Shown here piece after piece: positions 22,565 through 27,114 of a DNA stretch of 27,114 bases (positions are counted from its first letter, which is position 1; every line of letters begins with the position of its first letter). The position numbers were made by a program, and so were the translations under genes. This stretch comes from a virus. The notes under the pieces are model-generated. The model saw only the letters and a program-made list of their open reading frames with translations, ran no database searches and had not been told where the DNA came from. The DNA lies in the IMG/VR virus record IMGVR_UViG_3300049491_000481, positions 1-27,114 of that record. One strand, 5' to 3'.

Positions 22565-23976
22565 TGCCCTGGCTTCCTTCTGCTCGGCCTTGTACGCCCA
22601 GAACGCGAGTCAGTCTTGCGAGCACTGACCGGCTTCTTGGCGTTCTTGTTGCCAGCAATTCCGCCTCCAGCACCAGCAGGTGCAGGAGGATTGAGTGCTG
22701 TTTCCTTGGCGATATTGATGATCTCATCGGCATTCTCTTCATCCCTCACAGGCAAGCCAAGGATTGACCTTGCGAAGTTCACATCTTCTTGATCCGGGTC
22801 AATAAGTCCAGCGTTGAATAGCTCCTTGATCGCGTCGGTGATCTCAAACGCTTCAAACTCGCCATAGTCCTGCCAGATTAATGTCGGATACTCCTTGACG
22901 TTAAAGTTTGCATCACAGAGCGGCCTTATGATCTTTGCGCTGACTTCCTCTGCCAGCTCAATTCCGATCATCTGTATGACCTTCATCAACGTGCGAAGAT
23001 GAAGGCGAGACTGGCTATCAGAGCCACGCTTAGTATCAACCCCCATGCCAAGAAGCGCAGGAATGAGCATGCTTGTTGCGATACGGACATCGTAGTGGGT
23101 GAGGGCTTCGTCATATTTGGCTTGTCCAGCGCGTGTCGCTTCGATAAGCTCGACCACGACACCATCTGGAACAAGGATGTCGGTTTTCGAGGAAAGCCCA
23201 TTCAATATCTCCTTCAACTTGGTCTTCAACTCATCTGAAGCGCCAGCAGGATACTTCATCATCATGAGCGGCGCACCAAAGCGCTCCAAGAACACATTCC
23301 AGAATTGGGTGATGTACTTCTTGGACCACCAACTACGGTAGGCCGCGCGAAGATCGCTTGTGCCGTAGTGATTGGAGAATTGCTTCTGATAGGCGTAATG
23401 GAACACCTTCTCAGGCTCCATAACAATTTCCTTCATCTGCGGGCCTTGACCGGGCTTCTGAATGAAATTGACGATGTTCCCTGATATGTCGATCTTGATG
23501 TACATATACTCAGGGTCGCGGAACTTGATGTTCTTCAAGTGCAGTTGCGGCTTCTCACTTGATGGGAAACCGCCCTTGATCTCCCAAATTAGCTCACCGG
23601 CGCTGAAGCCAAACTCGAAAGCCGACAGAGCCTCAACCATGAGCCGGCCAAAGCCAATGTCCCGCAGGTTCTTGGCTATGAAATCGGCAGCTTCCTTATC
23701 TTGGGCATTGTCGGAAGCTGGCTTAATATCGAATGGCCGGCCGCAAATCAGGGCCTTCTTGTACGTCAGGCAGGCCTTGACCTGATCATCTGTTAGCATT
23801 TCACGGTAGACGCGCCAACCCTTGCGGGTCAGCAGGTCATCTGCGGACAGCATCTCAAAGCTATCCTTCTTACCTCCAGGCAGAGCCCAAGAGATCATGT
23901 GGCCTGTTGCTACAGTGACCTCTTTCTCTGCCTCTGACGGGCGGCCAACACGTTTAGCTGTAGGCTTGATCGCCAT
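22561..23976 (-). CDS. Portal protein, DUF935 (Mu gp29-like)
   Basis: 471 residues. The portal forms the ring at the head vertex through which DNA enters and leaves. The DUF935 pattern is clear: DDQVKACLTYKKALICGRPF, the stretch FGFSAGELIWEI, FRDPEYMYI, KVFHYAYQKQFSNHYGTSDL, RSWWSKKYITQFW, LERFGAPLMMMKYPAG and ALLGMGVDTKRGSDSQSRLH. The last 60 residues are low-complexity and basic (NPPAPAGAGGG, then KKPVSARKTDSRSGRTRPSR), probably a flexible DNA- or scaffold-binding tail. The start ATG at 23976 overlaps the terminase by 23 bases. A Mu gpF-like minor head protein, commonly next to such portals, is not seen here. Confidence 0.93.
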   Translation of the reverse strand: MAIKPTAKRVGRPSEAEKEVTVATGHMISWALPGGKKDSFEMLSADDLLTRKGWRVYREMLTDDQVKACLTYKKALICGRPFDIKPASDNAQDKEAADFIAKNLRDIGFGRLMVEALSAFEFGFSAGELIWEIKGGFPSSEKPQLHLKNIKFRDPEYMYIKIDISGNIVNFIQKPGQGPQMKEIVMEPEKVFHYAYQKQFSNHYGTSDLRAAYRSWWSKKYITQFWNVFLERFGAPLMMMKYPAGASDELKTKLKEILNGLSSKTDILVPDGVVVELIEATRAGQAKYDEALTHYDVRIATSMLIPALLGMGVDTKRGSDSQSRLHLRTLMKVIQMIGIELAEEVSAKIIRPLCDANFNVKEYPTLIWQDYGEFEAFEITDAIKELFNAGLIDPDQEDVNFARSILGLPVRDEENADEIINIAKETALNPPAPAGAGGGIAGNKNAKKPVSARKTDSRSGRTRPSRRKPGQ

Positions 23977-25468
23977 ATCCGAAATCCATGTCTGCGGTGG
24001 CCCTATCGCCGCCTAGTTCAAATTCAATGCCGCCATCCCACTTTGGTGTCGATGTCACGCCTAAGTAGGGTGTCATGCCCATCACCAGGTTATCGGCGTA
24101 GTCAGGAGAGGCATTCTCATCACCCAACCGGTCAATCATGTCCCGCTTGCCTTCAACCTTGATCTTTTCATTAACGTAGTCATACTTCACCGAGGCAAGT
24201 TCATTCACTATAATCTCATTCTCGGGAATTTTCGAGAGGTTTTGTTCGAACCTTCTCCGCAAGTACCACCAGTCACGCGAACGCCGGTTGCTAAACATCC
24301 GTATATCTTCAGCCGGGTCAACGCCAATGATGAACTTGGCTGATCCGTTATATGGCGTTACTGGTACGCCATACCTACGGGCAACGTCAACGACGCCGCC
24401 GCCAACCCCCGGTTCATCAACAATCACTGCCCCGCGTATAAGGTCGCCTACGCCGTATGCGCCGTGGATGTAAGCCTCAGCCAAAATGTCCGCGCAATGT
24501 ACAGCTGAAGTCTTCGGCCAAGAGTGCATCGCCAGGCAATGGTTCTTCCGGTATATGCCAAGTGTTGTCTTGTTGCCGCCATACCGCGCTACGTCCATGA
24601 CAATCGTCACCGGGTCAGCGATCCGGTCCAAATATGGTAGTTCAATGAACTGCGCCCTGTGCGCCCATTCCATCGGGATGACCACATCATCGGCCTCTCG
24701 CGGGAACACACCCCGCACACGGGCATCATACACGCCGCCAAGGCCATACTTGGAGGCCATTGTCTTGCGGTACTTCTCAGACACGCGCTTAGATACAAAG
24801 GTTTTGCCGTCAATCTTTGTAAATAGCGTGGTCGGGTCACCGGTGACAGTGATTCTGGAGTACAGCGCACTATTCTTGGTGAAGCTGTTGTAGAACTCAC
24901 CCGCCGTATTCACAGGGTTGCCGGCCATGAGGATGCGCGCCTCTTGGCCGGTTTCGTCGGCATTCGACATAATGCCTTCAATCACCTCAAAGATCGGCCC
25001 CGGCACACCTGGTGCCTCGTCAACGAGGACCAGGACCGCCGAGTTGTGGAAGCCCTGCATGTTCTCTTGCTTATTAGATGTACGTGCTGTAGCGAACCAG
25101 TTGCGCGGGTACTTTTTATTCCTTATGTGCGTACTACTGAAGTCCCACTGGTTCCGCAAATCCTCCGGCATTCTCATATGCCACTTGCCAAATTCAGGCC
25201 ACAACACATCCATTAGCTGTGCCGCAGTCGGCGCTGTGGCCGGCACCAAGCTCAACGGCCTCGTCACGAGAAACACCCAACCTGCCCAGGACATGCATGT
25301 GGTCTTGCCAACACCATGCGCACTCTTCATCGAGACACGACCGGGGCCGAATAAGTCAATCAGTGCTTCACCTTGATAGTCCTCAGGTGTCACCCCGAAC
25401 CAGTCCTTGATTGCCTCTACTGGGTGAGTGCCCCAGTATTCAATTGCTTTGGCTAATTTGCTTGACAA
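23954..25468 (-). CDS. terL: Terminase large subunit
   Basis: 504 residues. It is the ATP-driven DNA packaging motor and nuclease. ATPase: Walker A SAHGVGKTT (49-57), adenine-region SLVPATAPTAAQ, Walker B VLVLVDEA (145-152) and the coupling motif ILMAGNP. RNase H-like nuclease: IVMDVARYGGNKT (Asp292), VIVDEPGVGGGVV (Asp351) and ASPDYADNLVMG (Asp456/Asp459). No ATG precedes the conserved N-terminus; an in-frame TAG lies five codons upstream. I therefore take the TTG at 25468, which has GGAG at good spacing (TGGAGAGAGCCA). It overlaps the putative small subunit gene by 29 bases and the portal by 23. Confidence 0.95.
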   Translation of the reverse strand: MSSKLAKAIEYWGTHPVEAIKDWFGVTPEDYQGEALIDLFGPGRVSMKSAHGVGKTTCMSWAGWVFLVTRPLSLVPATAPTAAQLMDVLWPEFGKWHMRMPEDLRNQWDFSSTHIRNKKYPRNWFATARTSNKQENMQGFHNSAVLVLVDEAPGVPGPIFEVIEGIMSNADETGQEARILMAGNPVNTAGEFYNSFTKNSALYSRITVTGDPTTLFTKIDGKTFVSKRVSEKYRKTMASKYGLGGVYDARVRGVFPREADDVVIPMEWAHRAQFIELPYLDRIADPVTIVMDVARYGGNKTTLGIYRKNHCLAMHSWPKTSAVHCADILAEAYIHGAYGVGDLIRGAVIVDEPGVGGGVVDVARRYGVPVTPYNGSAKFIIGVDPAEDIRMFSNRRSRDWWYLRRRFEQNLSKIPENEIIVNELASVKYDYVNEKIKVEGKRDMIDRLGDENASPDYADNLVMGMTPYLGVTSTPKWDGGIEFELGGDRATADMDFGYGDQAYS

Positions 25469-25859
25469 TGGCTCTCTCCACTAGATCATCGAAGCTGTTC
25501 TTCTCATCCTGCTCATCTTCGTGGACAATCTTGTGAGCGTGCATTGTCGGCAATTGCTTCGCAGCCAAGAATTCGGCAGCAGACAATCGCTCAGACATCT
25601 TAGGGACCATAAAGGCTACCTCCTCGTAAAGTACACCATCCTTTTGGATGATGTGCTTGAAGGGTATTGGCTCACCAAGCATTACCTTAGCAAGGAACCC
25701 AATCGGATCATATTGCTGAATCCGTAGGAGGTGATCCTTTATGGGGATCAGTGCCACTGCGGACTTGTCCTTCTGCCTGGAGAATGTAACTGGAGTCATG
25801 ATCTCTGGATCATTCTTCTTGGCTGCCCGAACGATGTCCTTAATTGATGTTTTGCGCAT
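25440..25859 (-). CDS. Putative terminase small subunit
   Basis: 139 residues from the ATG at 25859 (MRKTSIKDIVRAAKKND). It lies directly upstream of and overlaps the large terminase, the usual place of the small, DNA-recognising subunit. The segment YDPIGFLAKVMLG followed by RLSAAEFLAAKQLPTMHAHK resembles the 'yDPl-fL-vm ... RlxAAkxxlPyvHxk' pattern in small terminase-like proteins of alphaproteobacterial phages. The N-terminus is basic, the C-terminus acidic (HEDEQDEKNSFDD). The frame is open up to a TTG at 25877; neither start has a strong ribosome site, so the exact start is uncertain. The function is inferred from position and this partial pattern. Confidence 0.72.
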   Translation of the reverse strand: MRKTSIKDIVRAAKKNDPEIMTPVTFSRQKDKSAVALIPIKDHLLRIQQYDPIGFLAKVMLGEPIPFKHIIQKDGVLYEEVAFMVPKMSERLSAAEFLAAKQLPTMHAHKIVHEDEQDEKNSFDDLVERAIVKQISQSN

Positions 25860-25905
25860 AAGCTCAATTGAAATCAATTGACGCTACTGCAGCGCCAATG
25901 GGGTG

Positions 25906-25913
25906 TATATATA
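25906..25913 (-). promoter_or_regulatory. Possible -10 region for the leftward late operon
   Basis: On the minus strand CTATATATAC lies about 50 bases before the putative small terminase ATG. The -35 side is poor (CTTTTC at a 17-base spacing). A good TTGACA box at 25997-26002 has no matching -10 at the normal distance. A phage-encoded late activator or a middle-type promoter is possible. Confidence 0.3.
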
Positions 25914-26129
25914 GCTGAAGCGGTAGTGGATGAAAAGGGGGGTGGACATGTGTATGCGCCGCTGGGACGCTTGGACGATGCGGGAAAAGATTCCTATGTC
26001 AAGTTTTGCCTGCTCGCGGTGAAAAAGGGGTGACACTGCAGCCACCCCCAAACCAGCGGACTCGATAACAGGCCGGCACCACCACCAGCCACGCACCCAC
26101 TCAGCACCACTACACCACCACCAACCATA

Positions 26130-26199
26130 CCCATACGCCCTGCCTGCCCTTCCTCCCCACCCCATAGTCCTATCTCCTCCCCATACGCCCTGCCCGCCC
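26130..26199. repeat. Direct repeat, 20 bp, two copies 50 bp apart
   Basis: The string CCCATACGCCCTGCCTGCCC at 26130-26149 recurs at 26180-26199 with one change (T to C). The period is exactly 50 bases. It lies in the C-rich, gene-free interval near the terminase genes. A protein-binding iteron or packaging element is possible. Confidence 0.7.
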
Positions 26200-26218
26200 A
26201 CTCGCCAAGGGTCGAGCG

Positions 26219-26271
26219 GCCCTCCTACCTACCTAGCCTCTGTAACCCCGTGTAGCGGGGTCTAGGAGGGC
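26219..26271. repeat. Nested inverted repeat in the control region
   Basis: Outer arms GCCCTCCTA (26219-26227) and TAGGAGGGC (26263-26271) are perfect 9-mers. Inside them ACCCCG (26245-26250) and CGGGGT (26256-26261) form a 6-bp stem with the loop TGTAG. There is no T-run, so this is more likely a structural or protein-binding element than an intrinsic terminator. Confidence 0.65.
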
Positions 26272-26295
26272 TGTAGGGCGGTCTACTATAGAGAG

Positions 26296-26313
26296 AGGCT
26301 ACCCTACTAGCCT
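26296..26313. repeat. Short inverted repeat in the control region
   Basis: AGGCTA (26296-26301) and TAGCCT (26308-26313) are separated by CCCTAC. This is the second hairpin-like element within 100 bases upstream of the rightward promoter-like sequences. Confidence 0.5.
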
Positions 26314-26359
26314 AAGAGGCCCTCACCCCGTCTCGGCGCACGGCAGACCCCTTCCCCGG

Positions 26360-26424
26360 TGTTAGACAATTATTAGTGATAGGGCCTATTTAGTGCTAGA
26401 CTTATCTAGGTAGTTGGATAATAC
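26360..26424 (+). promoter_or_regulatory. Two tandem promoter-like sequences with operator-like palindrome
   Basis: The octamer TGYTAGAC occurs twice, at 26360-26367 and 26394-26401, 34 bases apart. Each could serve as a -35 region: TAGACA (26363-26368), 18 bases, TATTTA; and TAGACT (26397-26402), 16 bases, TAATAC. The second overlaps a palindrome CTAGA CTTA TCTAG (26396-26409) that could be an operator. Both face the gene at 26464. Confidence 0.5.
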
Positions 26425-26433
26425 TCTCTCTTA

Positions 26434-26467
26434 CGGGCAATTAAGCCCGATTGGAGAACCGAAATGA
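26434..26467 (+). promoter_or_regulatory. Leader hairpin and conserved ribosome site
   Basis: CGGGC (26434-26438) and GCCCG (26445-26449) form a 5-bp stem with the loop AATTAA just before the ribosome site. GGAGAACCGAAATGA (26453-26467, including the start codon) recurs with one change at 26938-26952 before the next gene, which supports both starts. Confidence 0.6.
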
Positions 26468-26892
26468 AAGCCTTCCGTAAACCCTCTAAGCTAGACGCTG
26501 GCCGCGTTGAGTCGTCTATTAAGACGGCTGATGAATATATCCTCTGGACTGGCTCTGAGAAGCCTAACTGGCGTAAGGCGTCTGGCCGTACTGCCTGCCT
26601 CCGCTTGGTTACTGAAAAGCGTAAGCCAGTTTCCCTCGCGGCGTGGTATGGCCGCGCTGCCGATGCTGCCTCGAAGCTTACTGGCTTCGATAGTGACTTT
26701 GCCCGTGGCGGCCTCTCCCTCGCCCAGGGAGCAAAACCGGCAGTCCATTTCCTTCTTACGAAAGACGCTGAGGGGAATTTCCGCGCGGTGAAGAATATCC
26801 CCTTCCCTGATCCGTCCTTCTCTGCGAAGTCGATCAAAGCTGGCGACATTGTGATCGCTGCCGAAAAGAAGGCGATTGCCGCGCCTAAGTGA
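26464..26892 (+). CDS. Rightward (early-type) protein of unknown function
   Basis: 142 residues, MKAFRKPSKLDAGRVESSIK at the start and KAGDIVIAAEKKAIAAPK at the end. The protein is basic, with tryptophans in EYILWTGSEKPNWRKASGRT, and appears soluble; no signal, membrane helix or catalytic motif is seen. It is the first gene on the plus strand, preceded by tandem promoter-like sequences, a small leader hairpin and a GGAG ribosome site 7 bases from the ATG. Position and orientation suggest an early gene, perhaps acting on the host or on DNA, but I do not recognise a family. Codon choice (CGT, GCT and CTC rich) looks more biased than in the late genes, which fits high early expression. Confidence 0.82.
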   Translation: MKAFRKPSKLDAGRVESSIKTADEYILWTGSEKPNWRKASGRTACLRLVTEKRKPVSLAAWYGRAADAASKLTGFDSDFARGGLSLAQGAKPAVHFLLTKDAEGNFRAVKNIPFPDPSFSAKSIKAGDIVIAAEKKAIAAPK

Positions 26893-26900
26893 CGTCGAGC

Positions 26901-26926
26901 GGAGGAGAGGAATTTCCCTCTCCTCC
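26901..26926 (+). terminator. Strong intergenic hairpin
   Basis: GGAGGAGAGG (26901-26910) and CCTCTCCTCC (26917-26926) are perfect 10-base arms around AATTTC, nine bases after the stop of the previous gene. AATTCC rather than a T-run follows, so it may be a weak terminator, a processing site or a 3' stabiliser. Its purine arm could also mimic a ribosome site that is masked by pairing. Confidence 0.65.
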
Positions 26927-26948
26927 AATTCCCTGATGGAGAACCAAA

Positions 26949-27074
26949 ATGACGACTGCCGAGAAAATTGCCCGCCTACTCAACACAGATTGGCGCGCCA
27001 TTGATGCTATGCTGCGTATGGGCTTCACTGAAGTCCAGATCATCCGATCCTACCTCGTGCCGGCTGTAAGCTGA
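26949..27074 (+). CDS. Small protein of unknown function
   Basis: 41 residues: MTTAEKIARLLNTDWRAIDA, then MLRMGFTEVQIIRSYLVPAVS. It is supported by the conserved GGAGAACCAAAATGA leader shared with the previous gene and by a TGATG overlap with the next start. It is a short helical protein without a membrane segment; the pattern could form two helices like a small DNA-binding domain, but it is too short to assign. It is the second gene of the rightward unit. Confidence 0.65.
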   Translation: MTTAEKIARLLNTDWRAIDAMLRMGFTEVQIIRSYLVPAVS

Positions 27075-27114
27075 TGGCGAACCTGCTGGTGACGGCTGTA
27101 GGGATGCTCTGGGC
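27074..27114 (+). CDS. Start of a further gene, cut by the window edge
   Basis: An ATG at 27074 overlaps the previous stop as TGATG and opens MANLLVTAVGMLWA before the window ends. The start is hydrophobic and could be a signal or membrane segment. Only 13-14 codons are visible, so the call rests on the overlap alone. Confidence 0.4.
   Translation, partial: MANLLVTAVGMLW

Larger units (their letters stand above)
25860..26463. other. Non-coding control region between divergent transcription units
   Basis: About 600 bases without a credible gene separate the leftward late block from rightward genes. It contains a TATATATA near the terminase start, a TTGACA-like box (25997-26002, minus strand), a C-rich plus strand (my hand count for 26101-26200 is 55 C and 8 G), a 20-bp direct repeat, nested inverted repeats at 26219-26313 and two promoter-like sequences at 26363-26424. 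Placed next to the terminase genes it could hold a packaging site or genome end, or an origin; none of these can be proved by reading. Confidence 0.7.

Noticed and set aside
25884-26201. 105-codon minus-strand open frame
   Set aside because: The product is a glycine/tryptophan-rich string produced by the G-rich complement of the C-rich repeat region; it has no plausible domain and no ribosome site, so it is a composition artefact.
26219-26271. Intrinsic terminator in the control region
   Set aside because: The stems are good but neither strand has a T-run after them, so it is reported as a nested inverted repeat instead.
26406-26928. Two overlapping minus-strand open frames of about 145 codons
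   Set aside because: They are antisense to the rightward gene at 26464, which has promoter-like sequences and a ribosome leader repeated before the next gene; the minus frames have neither.
1-27114. tRNA genes, CRISPR arrays, insertion sequences, integrase or attachment sites
   Set aside because: No cloverleaf with a conserved T-loop, no regular repeat-spacer array, and no transposase or recombinase motif was found on reading both strands; the DUF935 and gpI-type genes reflect Mu-like heads only, not a transposing phage.

Overview
This window looks like the late (virion) half of a double-stranded DNA tailed phage with a long, non-contractile tail (siphovirus type), plus the start of an opposite-facing early region. 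The base composition is near half GC by eye. The head genes are of Mu-like families (DUF935 portal, Mu gpI-type protease/scaffold, DUF1320, virion morphogenesis). The tail tip is of the type found in alphaproteobacterial phages and gene transfer agents (DUF2460, DUF2163/BR0599, NlpC/P60, large hub protein). An alphaproteobacterial host is therefore likely, but this is inference. No integrase, transposase or repressor is visible, and nothing indicates a bacterial chromosome.

Layout: everything from about 25.86 kb down to base 1 lies on the minus strand and is tightly packed, mostly with ATGA, TAATG or longer overlaps. In order of transcription it holds: small and large terminase; portal; a host-contact cassette (beta-helix fibre protein, two small proteins, two tandem paralogous fibre proteins, a larger virion protein); a short spanin-like pair; a small FlbD-like protein overlapping a radical SAM enzyme; head protease with nested scaffold; decoration protein; major capsid protein; a 956-residue glycosyltransferase-methyltransferase-glycosyltransferase fusion; a small two-helix membrane protein; head-tail connector proteins; tail tube; tail chaperone with a programmed -1 frameshift; tape measure; tail tip proteins; a hub protein with a large inserted domain; and a partial gene running off the left edge.

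From about 25.86 to 26.46 kb there is no credible gene. This stretch has a strongly C-rich plus strand, a 20-bp direct repeat, nested inverted repeats and promoter-like sequences. It separates the leftward late block from rightward small genes at 26.46-27.11 kb that share a near-identical ribosome-binding leader.

Most unusual content: (1) the GT4-methyltransferase-GT2 fusion embedded directly after the major capsid gene and preceded by three inverted repeats, one abutting its start codon; (2) a SPASM/twitch-like radical SAM enzyme inside the same virion block. Together they suggest a virion or glycan modification activity. (3) A canonical GGGAAAC slippery site joins the tail chaperone to an otherwise unannotated reading frame. 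(4) About 480 residues are inserted in the tail hub protein.
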